DNA from: CADCUY01 sp964242735
GTDB taxonomy: Bacteria; Actinomycetota; Actinomycetes; Actinomycetales; Quadrisphaeraceae
Length of the DNA stretch: 64,000 nt
Assembly (NCBI GenBank): GCA_964242735.1
Contig: CAXTAK010000001.1
Location: 124,001 to 188,000, forward strand
Direction: 5' to 3'
Shown piece after piece: positions 17,138 through 25,165 of the stretch (the stretch's first letter is position 1; every line of letters begins with the position of its first letter). A model generated the notes under the pieces. The model was given only the letters and a program-made list of their open reading frames with translations, did not search any database and had not been told where the DNA came from. Both the position numbers and the translations under genes were made by a program.

Positions 17138-17572
17138 TCAGGACGGCACGCGGTCGGCGTGACCGGCGCTGCGCAGCGCGGCGCGCAGCCGGTCCGCGGC
17201 GGCGTCCAGCTCCTGCGCGCTCGCGTCGGTGCGGGCGCGGTCGAGGTGCGTGTCGGCCTCGCTCCACGCGGGCAGCACGTGCAGGTGCAGGTGCGCCACC
17301 TCGAACCCGGCGACGACCACGGCGGCGCGCGGCGCGGACCACGCCTGCCGCTGGGCCGCTCCCACGGTGCGGGCGACCGCCGCGAGGTGGGCGAGCAGGG
17401 CGTCGTCGGCGTCGGTGAACTGCTCCACCGGCTCCCGGGGGACCACGAGGGTGTGGCCGTCGGTGACGGGGGCGATGGTGAGCATCGCGACGGCGACGTC
17501 GTCGCTCCAGACCAGGCGTCCGGGCAGGTCACCGTCGATGACCTTCGAGAAGACCGACCGCTCGACCGCCAC
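17138..17572 (-). CDS. HIT-family nucleotide hydrolase/transferase
   Basis: A 144-residue protein with the histidine-triad motif HLHLHVLP (about 96-103), where the middle His attacks the alpha-phosphate of a nucleotide. HIT proteins hydrolyse AMP-linked or dinucleoside substrates; the exact one is unknown here. The N-terminal part (SVFSKVIDGDLPGRLVWSDD) is also typical. The start GTG 17572 stands 6 nt after a TAGGGT element on the minus strand and diverges from hisF across 73 nt. The kinase gene follows directly and may use a related nucleotide. Confidence 0.9.
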   Translation of the reverse strand: MAVERSVFSKVIDGDLPGRLVWSDDVAVAMLTIAPVTDGHTLVVPREPVEQFTDADDALLAHLAAVARTVGAAQRQAWSAPRAAVVVAGFEVAHLHLHVLPAWSEADTHLDRARTDASAQELDAAADRLRAALRSAGHADRVPS

Positions 17573-17584
17573 GGCGCGACCCTA
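17573..17584 (-). promoter_or_regulatory. Leaderless promoter of the HIT gene
   Basis: On the minus strand TAGGGT (17584-17579) is followed by 6 nt and the GTG of the HIT gene. Confidence 0.45.
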
Positions 17585-17632
17585 CCGCCGGGCGTCGCCG
17601 CTGAGCTCGGCCCGAGCTGCCCGGGCCTGCCC

Positions 17633-17645
17633 TAGCCTTCCACCG
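17633..17645 (+). promoter_or_regulatory. Leaderless promoter of hisF
   Basis: TAGCCT (17633-17638) stands 7 nt before the hisF GTG, back-to-back with the similar element that serves the HIT gene. Confidence 0.5.
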
Positions 17646-18419
17646 GTGAGCCTGGCGGTGCGCGTGCTGCCCTGCCTGGACGTCGACGCCGGCAGGGTCG
17701 TCAAGGGCGTCAACTTCCGGGACCTCCGCGACGCCGGTGACCCCGTCGAGCTGGCTCGGCGCTACGACGCGCAGGGCGCCGACGAGCTGGTCTTCCTCGA
17801 CGTCACCGCCTCGTCGGGGGACCGCGACACCACCTACGACGTGGTGCGCCGCACCGCGGAGGAGGTGTTCATCCCCCTGACCGTCGGCGGGGGGGTGCGC
17901 TCGGCGCAGGACGTGGACAGGCTCCTGCGCGCCGGCGCCGACAAGGTCGGCGTCAACACCGCCGCCATCGCCCGACCCGAGCTGGTCGCCGAGGTCGCGG
18001 ACCGCTTCGGCAACCAGGTGCTCGTGGTCTCCCTCGACGCCCGGCGGACCCCGCCCGGCGCGGCGCCCACGGAGTCCGGCTTCGAGGTCACCACCCACGG
18101 CGGGCGCCGCGGCACCGGCACGGACGCGGTGGCGTGGGCCGCGCGGGTCGCGCAGCTGGGCGCGGGCGAGCTGCTGGTGAACTCCATGGACGCCGACGGC
18201 ACCGAGGCTGGCTTCGACGTCGAGCTCATCGCCGCGGTGCGCGCCGTCGTGGACGTCCCGCTCATCGCGAGCGGCGGGGCGGGGCGCGTCGGGCACTTCC
18301 CGCCCGCGGTGCGCGCCGGCGCCGACGCGGTGCTCGCCGCGAGCGTCTTCCACTTCGGGCAGCTCACCGTGGGGCAGGTGAAGGCTGAGCTGGCCGCCGC
18401 CGGGCACCCCGTGCGGTGA
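17646..18419 (+). CDS. hisF: Imidazole glycerol phosphate synthase, cyclase subunit
   Basis: With HisH, makes imidazole glycerol phosphate and AICAR from PRFAR in histidine synthesis. The 257-residue TIM barrel starts VRVLPCLDVDAGRVVKGVNF with the catalytic Asp in CLDVD (about residue 11); the second catalytic Asp lies in LLVNSMDADGT (about 181). GGGVRSAQD and SGGAGRVGHF bind the phosphates. GTG 17646 is set by the family N-terminus. The usual downstream partner hisI is found only 6.4 kb away, after an accessory block. Confidence 0.95.
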   Translation: MSLAVRVLPCLDVDAGRVVKGVNFRDLRDAGDPVELARRYDAQGADELVFLDVTASSGDRDTTYDVVRRTAEEVFIPLTVGGGVRSAQDVDRLLRAGADKVGVNTAAIARPELVAEVADRFGNQVLVVSLDARRTPPGAAPTESGFEVTTHGGRRGTGTDAVAWAARVAQLGAGELLVNSMDADGTEAGFDVELIAAVRAVVDVPLIASGGAGRVGHFPPAVRAGADAVLAASVFHFGQLTVGQVKAELAAAGHPVR

Positions 18420-18438
18420 CCGCCCGGGCGTCGGTGAC

Positions 18439-19119
18439 TCAGCGGTCGGTCGGGTTCGCCTCCCGGAACGCCGCCACGGCCTCGGGGGGCCCGCTGACCT
18501 CCACCTGGGCGACGGAGCGGCGACCGAACGCGTGCAGCAGCAGCTCCTCCGGCTGGCCCGTGAGCACCACCGCCCTCGCGCCGCGATGCGCCACCGCCCG
18601 CGGCCCCGAGGGCACCACCAGCACCACCCCGACCTTCGAGCGGCGGTGGCGCAGGACCGACATGGTCCGCGCGGCGCGCCACAGCTGCTCGCGCTGACCC
18701 GGTCGCAGCACCCCGGCGGCGGTCGGGGACAGCGGGGCCCACCCCGGCGCCGCCCGCCGCACGTCCTCCCCGTGCACGTAGAACTCCACGGCGTTGACGG
18801 TGCGCTCGACCGGGGCCAGCCGCGCGGGGGACCACGGGGGCGGGCCGCTGCGCACCCGCTCCACCAGCTCCGAGTAGTCGGTGGCGTCCAGCGCGGCGTG
18901 CACCCCGGCGGCCGCGCGACCCAGCGGCGGCAGCGCGCGACCGAGCAGGTCGCCGACGGCGACGTCGGGCCGCCCGTCGCGCAGCACCAGGTGCGCGGCC
19001 AGGTCCCGGGCGCTCCACCCCTCGCACAGCGTGGGCGCCGCCGGCCCGGCCTCGAGCAGGGCCGCGGCCACCGACTCCCGGTCGGCTCGCCGGGCGGGGG
19101 CGGGGGTCGTCTCGGGCAT
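18439..19119 (-). CDS. TIGR03085-type metal-binding (DinB/MDMPI-like) protein
   Basis: A 226-residue protein of the actinobacterial family with the fold of mycothiol-dependent maleylpyruvate isomerase. It begins with LCEGWSARDLAAHLVLRDGRPDV (about residues 31-53), where the His is a likely metal ligand, and has VNAVEFYVHGEDVRRA (about 113-128) with further ligands. These genes often sit next to hisF in actinobacteria. The function is unknown; a mycothiol-dependent transferase is a reasonable guess. ATG 19119 is set by the family N-terminus, although the frame stays open far upstream, opposite the ABC genes. Confidence 0.82.
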   Translation of the reverse strand: MPETTPAPARRADRESVAAALLEAGPAAPTLCEGWSARDLAAHLVLRDGRPDVAVGDLLGRALPPLGRAAAGVHAALDATDYSELVERVRSGPPPWSPARLAPVERTVNAVEFYVHGEDVRRAAPGWAPLSPTAAGVLRPGQREQLWRAARTMSVLRHRRSKVGVVLVVPSGPRAVAHRGARAVVLTGQPEELLLHAFGRRSVAQVEVSGPPEAVAAFREANPTDR

Positions 19120-19212
19120 GGCCCATCGTGGCACCCGCCCGGATGGCGGACCACCGGCGCTGGCCGTGCCCTCCCTGCCGCTGGCGGTGCCCGCGTGTGA
19201 CACCGTGGGGCA

Positions 19213-21051
19213 GTGCCACGCGCGGGAACCGCTCCGTCCCTGCGCGCCGTCGGGATCCTCCGCGAGGGCGTCCGACCCCACCGCCGCCTGTTCGCCTTCG
19301 CCGTGGTCGTCGCCGGGGTGTACGGCGTGGGCACCGCCGCCGGCGGCTGGTGGGTGGGGCGCACCACCGCCTCCGTCATCGCCCCCGCGCTGACGGACCT
19401 CGCGGCCGGGCGCCCCAGCGACGTCGACGCCGGCGACGTGTGGCGGGCCGGCGGGGTGCTGGCCCTGATCAGCGTGACGACGGTGGTGGCGGTGCTGCTG
19501 CGCCGGATCACCGCCGGGATCACCATGTTCGCCGTCCAGGCCGACCAGCGCCGCCGCATCACCCGCCACTACCTCGACCTGCCCCTGTCGTGGCACCACG
19601 CCCACCCCACCGGTCAGCTCCTCAACCACGCGGGCTCCGACGTCGACACCACCTGGCAGGTCCTCGCGCCGCTGCCCTTCGCCCTCGGGATCGTGGCGAT
19701 GGTCGTGGCCGCGGGAGTGGCCATGGTGCTCGCCGACCCCGTGCTCGCCGCCGTCGCGCTCGTCGTCGTCCCCGGCATCGCCACCGGGTCCGCGCTCTAC
19801 CAGCGCCGGGTCTCCCCCCAGATCGCCCGGGTGCAGGCCCTGCGCGGCGAGGTCGCGGGCGTCGCCCACGAGAGCTTCGAGGGGGCGCTGGTCGTGAAGG
19901 TCCTGGGCCGCCGCGAGGTCGAGCTGGAGCGCTTCACCGACGCCGCGGTGCGTCTGCGCGACGCCAACGCCCGGGCCGGTGCCACCCGCGGCGCCTTCGA
20001 CGCCGTCATCGAGGCCCTGCCCTCCTTCGGCGCCCTGGCCGTGCTCGCCGTCGGCGCCGGGCGCATCGCCAGCGGCGCCGCCGAGGTCGCCGACGTGGTC
20101 ACCGTCGCGTACCTGCTCACCCTCCTGGCCTTCCCGGTGCGGGCCATCGGATGGGTGCTCTCGGACCTGCCGCGCACCATCGTCGGCCACGCGCGCCTGC
20201 ACGCTGTGCTCTCCGCGCCGCTGCGTCCGGCGGTGGCGAGCGCCGCCGACCTGCCGCGGTCCGGTGCGGCGCGAGCGGGCGTGGACGCCGTCACCGTCAC
20301 CCACCCCGCCGCGGCGCCCGGAACCCCGCCGGCGCTGGACGCGGTCACCCTGGACGTCGCGCCGGGCACCACCGTGGCCGTCGTGGGGCCGACCGGCGCC
20401 GGCAAGTCGACGCTGGCGGGCCTGCTGCTGCGCCTGGTCGAACCCGCGTCGGGGCGGGTGGTCCTCGACGGCATCGACGTCGCCGAGCTCACCGAGGGGG
20501 CGCTCGCCGGTACCGCGGCCCTCGTGCCGCAGTCGGTGTTCGTCTTCGACGACACCGTGCGCGGCAACGTGCTGCTGGGTCTGGAAGAGGCGGGCGTGGA
20601 CGACGCGCACGTGTGGGCGGCGCTGGTCGCGGCCCGCGCCGACGGCTTCGTGCGCGAGCTGCCCCGGGGCCTCGACACCGAGCTCGGCGAGCGCGGCACC
20701 TCCCTGTCCGGCGGTCAGCGCCAGCGCCTGGCCATCGCCAGGGCCCTGGTGCGCGCCCCGCGCCTGCTGGTCCTCGACGACGCCACGTCCGCCCTGGACC
20801 CGGCGGTGGAGCGCGAGGTGCTCGACGGGCTGCGCGCCGGTGGGAGCGGCGCGCAGGGCGCCCCGACCGTGGTGGTCGTGGCGTACCGGCCCGCCACCAT
20901 CGCCCTCGCCGACGAGGTCGTGCACCTGCGCGGTGGGCGGGTGGTCGACCGCGGCACGCCTGAGGACCTGCTCGGGCGCGACGCGGGGTACCGCGAACTC
21001 GTCACCGCCTACGCCCGGGCCGCCCGCGAGCGCGAGGTGGCGGCGCTGTGA
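19213..21051 (+). CDS. ABC exporter half-transporter, degenerate-site subunit
   Basis: A 612-residue fusion of a six-helix membrane domain (about 1-330) and an ATPase domain (about 350-590). The ATPase has Walker A GPTGAGKST and the signature LSGGQRQR. The residue after the Walker B Asp is Asp instead of the catalytic Glu (LLVLDDATSALD), and the switch His is replaced by Tyr (VVAYRP). It should bind ATP but hydrolyse it poorly at its own site. The next gene encodes a partner with intact residues, so the pair forms an asymmetric heterodimer. The substrate is unknown; drugs or lipids are typical for this family. Confidence 0.88.
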   Translation: MPRAGTAPSLRAVGILREGVRPHRRLFAFAVVVAGVYGVGTAAGGWWVGRTTASVIAPALTDLAAGRPSDVDAGDVWRAGGVLALISVTTVVAVLLRRITAGITMFAVQADQRRRITRHYLDLPLSWHHAHPTGQLLNHAGSDVDTTWQVLAPLPFALGIVAMVVAAGVAMVLADPVLAAVALVVVPGIATGSALYQRRVSPQIARVQALRGEVAGVAHESFEGALVVKVLGRREVELERFTDAAVRLRDANARAGATRGAFDAVIEALPSFGALAVLAVGAGRIASGAAEVADVVTVAYLLTLLAFPVRAIGWVLSDLPRTIVGHARLHAVLSAPLRPAVASAADLPRSGAARAGVDAVTVTHPAAAPGTPPALDAVTLDVAPGTTVAVVGPTGAGKSTLAGLLLRLVEPASGRVVLDGIDVAELTEGALAGTAALVPQSVFVFDDTVRGNVLLGLEEAGVDDAHVWAALVAARADGFVRELPRGLDTELGERGTSLSGGQRQRLAIARALVRAPRLLVLDDATSALDPAVEREVLDGLRAGGSGAQGAPTVVVVAYRPATIALADEVVHLRGGRVVDRGTPEDLLGRDAGYRELVTAYARAAREREVAAL

Positions 21052-22955
21052 GCACCACCGCGCCGGCCGGGGCCCCCGCCTCACCCACGCCACCCCCCGG
21101 GTCGCCGGCGTCGAGCCCGCGGGTCGCGCCGCCGACCGCACCCCGGGGTCCGTCGGCGGCCCGGGGCATCGAGGCCCTGGCCGGCGGCGGTGGCGCCTCC
21201 ACGCTGCGCCGGGCGCTGGCGGTCTCCCCGGAGATCCGCGCCGGGCTCGGGCTGACGCTGGCCCTGGCCGCCCTGACCGCCCTGGGCCGCGTCGTGGTGC
21301 CCCTGGCGGTGCAGCAGAGCGTCGACGAGGGGCTCCTGGCCGACGGCGGTGTGGACGCCGCGCGCGTCGCGGTCACCACCGCCGGCGCGGCGCTGGTGGT
21401 GGTGCTCACCGGGCTGGTCAGCTACCGCGTCACCGTCCGCGTCTTCCGCGCCACCGAGGCGGGACTCGCCACCCTGCGCGCCAAGGCCTTCGACCACGTG
21501 CACCGCCTGGCGGTGCTGACCCAGAACACCGAGCGGCGCGGGTCGCTCGTCTCCCGGGTGACCTCCGACGTCGACACCGTCTCCACGTTCCTGCAGACCG
21601 GCGGCATCGTCCTGCTGCTGTCCCTGGGCCAGCTGGCGGTGGCCGTCACCCTCATGCTGGTGCTGTCCTGGCAGCTGGGGCTGCTCGTCCTGGCGTGCTA
21701 CGTGCCGCTGCTGTCGCTGATGCGCTGGTTGCAGCGGCGCACCGCCCGGCGCTACGGGGCGGTCCGCGAGCGGTACGGCGACGTGATGTCGGCCGTCTCG
21801 GAGTCCGTCGTGGGCGCCGACACCATCCGCGCGCACGCCGCCGGCCCGCGCACCTGGCGGCGCATCGACGCCGCCATCGAGGCGCACCGCCGCCAGGCGG
21901 TGCGCGCGCAGGTGGCCGCCGCGACCACCTCGGCCCTCGGCTTCGCGACCACGGGGCTGGTCACCCTCGCGGTGGTCGTCGGCGGCACCCTGCTCGGGCT
22001 GTCCGGCGGCATCTCCCTGGGCCGGCTGCTGGCGCTGCTGTTCGTGGTGCAGCTGGTCACCCAGCCGGTCCTGGCCCTGACCGAGGTGCTCAACGAGCTG
22101 CAGAACGCGCTCGCCGGGTGGCGCCGGGTCCTCGCGGTGCTCGACACCCCGGTGGCGGTGGTCGACCCCGGCGCGGACGGGGAGGAGCTGCCCGCGGGGC
22201 CTGTGTCGGTGGACGTGCGCGGGGTCACCTTCACCTACCCGGGCCTCGACGACAGCGGCTCCCCGCGCCCGCCGGTGCTGCGCGGGGTGGACCTGCACGT
22301 GCCCGCCGGGGCCCGGGTGGCCGTCGTGGGCGAGACCGGGTCGGGCAAGACCACCCTGACCCGGCTGATCACCCGCCTGGTGGACCCCGACGAGGGCCAG
22401 GTGCTGCTCTCGGGGGTGGACGCCCGCCGCCTGCGCGAGACCGCGATGCACCGGCGGGTCGTCGTGGTGCCCCAGGAGGGGTTCCTCTTCGACACCACGG
22501 TGGGGCAGAACGTGCGCTTCGGCCGCGAGGGCGCCACCGACGACGACGCCGCGCGGGCCCTGAGCGACCTCGGCCTGGACGGGTGGGTGGCGTCCCTGCC
22601 CGAGGGCGCCGACACCCCCGTCGGGCAGCTGGGGGAGAAGCTGTCGGCGGGGGAGCGGCAGCTGGTGGCCCTGGCACGGGCGCACCTGGCCGCGCCGGAC
22701 CTGCTCGTGCTCGACGAGGCGACGTCCTCGGTGGACCCCGCGACGGAGGTGCGGCTGCAGGGCGCGCTGGCGGGGCTGCTCACCGGGCGCACGTCGGTGG
22801 CCATCGCTCACCGCCTGTCCACCGCCGAGGCCGCCGACGTCGTCGTGGTCGTCGACGCCGGGCGCGTCGTGGAGGTCGGGACGTCGGCCGACCTCGCGCA
22901 CGCCGGTGGGCCCTACAGCCGCCTGCACGCCGCCTGGACCGCGCAGCACCGCTGA
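21048..22955 (+). CDS. ABC exporter half-transporter, catalytic subunit
   Basis: A 635-residue partner of the preceding gene, overlapping it by 4 nt (GTGA). An N-terminal tail of about 45 residues rich in Pro, Ala and Gly precedes six membrane helices and the ATPase domain. Walker A is GETGSGKTT, Walker B LLVLDEATSSVD has the catalytic Glu, and the switch is AIAHRLS with His. The signature is altered to LSAGERQL. In a heterodimer this weak signature faces the degenerate Walker B site of the partner, while the partner's normal LSGGQ faces the intact site here. The pair matches the TM287/288 type of asymmetric exporter. Confidence 0.88.
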   Translation: MSTTAPAGAPASPTPPPGSPASSPRVAPPTAPRGPSAARGIEALAGGGGASTLRRALAVSPEIRAGLGLTLALAALTALGRVVVPLAVQQSVDEGLLADGGVDAARVAVTTAGAALVVVLTGLVSYRVTVRVFRATEAGLATLRAKAFDHVHRLAVLTQNTERRGSLVSRVTSDVDTVSTFLQTGGIVLLLSLGQLAVAVTLMLVLSWQLGLLVLACYVPLLSLMRWLQRRTARRYGAVRERYGDVMSAVSESVVGADTIRAHAAGPRTWRRIDAAIEAHRRQAVRAQVAAATTSALGFATTGLVTLAVVVGGTLLGLSGGISLGRLLALLFVVQLVTQPVLALTEVLNELQNALAGWRRVLAVLDTPVAVVDPGADGEELPAGPVSVDVRGVTFTYPGLDDSGSPRPPVLRGVDLHVPAGARVAVVGETGSGKTTLTRLITRLVDPDEGQVLLSGVDARRLRETAMHRRVVVVPQEGFLFDTTVGQNVRFGREGATDDDAARALSDLGLDGWVASLPEGADTPVGQLGEKLSAGERQLVALARAHLAAPDLLVLDEATSSVDPATEVRLQGALAGLLTGRTSVAIAHRLSTAEAADVVVVVDAGRVVEVGTSADLAHAGGPYSRLHAAWTAQHR

Positions 22956-23017
22956 GGCGCCGCCCTCCTGTGCTGTGAGCGATCCGGCGCAGGCTGCCGG
23001 CCCGGTGGTGGCGATCC

Positions 23018-23644
23018 GTGTGCGCCGTCACCACGATCACTCCTGTGGTCACCGGACCCACGTCCGACGATCCGCCGCCGTGGGACCCCCCGACCGCGGC
23101 GACCGAGGTGGAGCACCTCCTGGGTGCGCTGGAGCGCTTGCGCGCGACGATCCGCTGGAAGGCGGACGGCCTGGACGACGTCGGACTCGTCGCCCGCGTC
23201 GGCGCGTCGTCGCTGACCCTGGGCGGCCTGCTGCTGCACCTGGCGGCGGTGGAGGTGCTGTGCAGCACCTGGCGCCTGGACGGCAGCGCACCGCTGGGCC
23301 CCTGGGACCCCGGTGACGGGGACGCGCCGCACGGCTGGGCCGCGACCTTCGACGTCGGCGGCCGTGGAGCCGCGGAGGTCCACCGGGTCCACGACGACGC
23401 GGTCGCCCGCTCCCGAGCCCGGTTGGCCGCCGCCCTCGACGGTGGCGGCCTCGACCAGCGAGTGGCGCTGTCGGGTCCGGACGGGCAGCTCGCCAGCCTG
23501 CGCAGACCGCTGTTCGACCTCCTCGAGGAGCACGCCCGGCACACCGGGCACGCCGACCTGCTGCGGGAGGCCGTCGACGGCCGGGTCGGTGGGGACCCGC
23601 CGGACGAGTGGCGACACCCGAGCCCCTGGTGGTGGTGTCCCTGA
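23018..23644 (+). CDS. DinB/DUF664-family protein
   Basis: A 208-residue four-helix-bundle protein. The metal-ligand pattern of DUF664/DinB is visible: LLLHLAAVE (about residues 72-80) and LLEEHARHTGHADLLREAVDG near the C-terminus. Proteins of this family are thought to be thiol-dependent transferases (mycothiol in actinobacteria) but most have no proven role. GTG 23018 is taken as the start; an in-frame GTG at 23045 is possible. It lies between the ABC exporter and a vapBC pair, in the accessory block that interrupts the his-trp cluster. Confidence 0.75.
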   Translation: MCAVTTITPVVTGPTSDDPPPWDPPTAATEVEHLLGALERLRATIRWKADGLDDVGLVARVGASSLTLGGLLLHLAAVEVLCSTWRLDGSAPLGPWDPGDGDAPHGWAATFDVGGRGAAEVHRVHDDAVARSRARLAAALDGGGLDQRVALSGPDGQLASLRRPLFDLLEEHARHTGHADLLREAVDGRVGGDPPDEWRHPSPWWWCP

Positions 23645-24106
23645 TGGTCGTTGGTGCTGACCGCGGCCGGCGTCGCCGTCGTCCGTCGCGCACCTCGCGA
23701 TGCTGCCTCGGTCGCGCCGGTGGTGGACCGCTGGCTCGGCTGACAGGTGCACTGCTGCGGGTGAGGGCTGCTGCGGTGCACGGCACGCGACCGCCCCGAC
23801 AGCGTCGACCACTCCGCACAGCGGCCGGTCGGCGTCGCTCTCGGGTGTCGCCGTGGTGCGCAGCAGCGGCTCGAGGCTGCGGAGGTCGGTCGGCACCTGC
23901 GGGCGCTCGACGGGGTCCGCGCCGCACGGGTCCACCTGTGGAGCGGTCCGTGCGAGCACGACGTCCCGGGACGGCCAGCACCACGGCGTCGAGCGGTCGT
24001 GCGACCCGCCCTGGTCCGCCACGGTCCCCGAGGCAGACAGGACATCGACGCCGGCCCCTCCAGCAGGACGCCAACGCTCCGGTAGTGGTATCGGTAGCTT
24101 CCTGCC
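23645..24106. other. 462-nt stretch with no assigned gene, possibly a relic
   Basis: No + strand frame here has a credible start or family. On the minus strand one frame is open through the whole stretch with fairly good G/C third positions between about 24060 and 23750, but the translation is not one I recognise and it continues antisense to the DinB-like gene. It could be the remnant of an inserted gene. The last 40 nt hold the vapB promoter region, in which I see no clear -10 element. Confidence 0.4.
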
Positions 24107-24337
24107 ATGACAGCACTGCACGTGCGGCAGGTGCCGGAGTCAGTGGTCGCCGCTCTGGAGGAGCGCGCTGCCAGGCACGGGCACTCGATGCAGCAGGAGA
24201 TCAGGGAGATCCTGGAAGCGGCGGCGACAGCGCCGGCGCCGCAGCGTGCTCCCGAGCCGCTCGGCCTCATCACGGTGCGGACCACGGTCGCCTCCACCTG
24301 GAGCAGACACGAGATCTACGACGACACCGGTCGCTGA
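24107..24337 (+). CDS. vapB: VapB/FitA-type antitoxin (ribbon-helix-helix)
   Basis: A 76-residue DNA-binding antitoxin. Residues 1-40 (MTALHVRQVPESVVAALEER and the following AARHGHSMQQEIREILE) form the ribbon-helix-helix typical of FitA/VapB proteins, with a short strand, then two helices. The C-terminal third should wrap around the toxin. ATG 24107 is the only good start. The PIN toxin gene follows after 7 nt. Such pairs repress their own promoter as a complex. Confidence 0.88.
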   Translation: MTALHVRQVPESVVAALEERAARHGHSMQQEIREILEAAATAPAPQRAPEPLGLITVRTTVASTWSRHEIYDDTGR

Positions 24338-24344
24338 CCGCGCG

Positions 24345-24782
24345 GTGCTCGACACGAACGTGCTCCTCGCCGCCACCGACGAGGCCCGGCCCGAGCACGG
24401 CGCCGCGGTCACGGCACTCGATGCGTGGCCGGCCTCCGGCACCGTCCTGCACACGAGCGGACGGATCCTGCGCGAGTACCTCGTCGTGGCCACGCGTCCG
24501 ACCACCAGCAACGGCCTGGCGCTGCCGCGCCTCGACGCGGTCGCCAACGTCCGCGCGCTGGGAGCGCGACTGCGCCCGCTGGCTGAGGACGCCAGAGTGG
24601 GCGACCGCCTGCTGCAGCTGCTCGAGGAGGTCGAGCGCACGGGCACGCGGATCCATGACGCGAACATCGTCGCGACCATGCTCGTGCACGGCATCGGCAC
24701 CGTCGGCACCGTCGTCACCGCCAACACCCGCGACTTCGCCGGCTCCAGCGACCGGGTCCGCGTCGTCGGACTGCACCCGTGA
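24345..24782 (+). CDS. vapC: VapC-type PIN-domain toxin ribonuclease
   Basis: A 145-residue PIN-domain RNase, expected to cleave tRNA or rRNA when freed from VapB. The acidic active site can be followed: Asp in LDTNVLL (residue 3), Glu in ILREYLVVATRP (about 44), Asp in RIHDANIVATML (about 104) and Asp in TANTRDFAG (about 128). GTG 24345 places the first Asp as usual in the family. The stop lies 17 nt before the hisI start, so the module is fused to the 5' side of hisI-trpE, where toxin transcription could read into them. Confidence 0.88.
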   Translation: MLDTNVLLAATDEARPEHGAAVTALDAWPASGTVLHTSGRILREYLVVATRPTTSNGLALPRLDAVANVRALGARLRPLAEDARVGDRLLQLLEEVERTGTRIHDANIVATMLVHGIGTVGTVVTANTRDFAGSSDRVRVVGLHP

Positions 24783-24799
24783 GGGGGGAGACTGCCGCC

Positions 24800-25165
24800 G
24801 TGGAGACCGCCCTCGCCCCCGACGTCGCGGCGCAGCTCAAGCACGACGCCGCCGGCCTGGTGTGCGCCGTCGTCCAGGCCCGCGGTACCGGCGAGGTGCT
24901 CATGGTCGCGTGGATGGACGACGAGGCGCTGCACCGCACCCTGACGACCGGCCGCGCCTGGTACTACAGCCGCAGCCGCCGCGAGCTGTGGCGCAAGGGC
25001 GACACCTCCGGGGCCGTGCAGCACGTGCACTCCGTCGCGCTGGACTGCGACGGCGACGCGCTGCTGGTCACCGTCGACCAGGTCGCCGGCGCTTGCCACA
25101 CCGGGGACCGCTCGTGCTTCGACGCCCGTCCCCTGACCGTCACGGGCTCGGCGGTCACCGCGTGA
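24800..25165 (+). CDS. hisI: Phosphoribosyl-AMP cyclohydrolase
   Basis: Third step of histidine synthesis: opens the adenine ring of phosphoribosyl-AMP. The roughly 121-residue protein has MVAWMDDEAL, YYSRSRRELWRKGDTSG and LDCDGDALL with the metal-binding Asp residues, then the Cys-containing CHTGDRSCF that binds zinc. I chose GTG 24800 (G-rich ribosome site 10 nt upstream, usual length); GTG 24779 would overlap the vapC stop and add seven residues. trpE overlaps its stop by 4 nt, so histidine and tryptophan genes are translationally coupled. Confidence 0.93.
   Translation: METALAPDVAAQLKHDAAGLVCAVVQARGTGEVLMVAWMDDEALHRTLTTGRAWYYSRSRRELWRKGDTSGAVQHVHSVALDCDGDALLVTVDQVAGACHTGDRSCFDARPLTVTGSAVTA

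Noticed and set aside
19120..21141. Upstream extension of the TIGR03085 frame on the minus strand
   Set aside because: It lies antisense to the ABC exporter and does not resemble any family; the family N-terminus begins at 19119.
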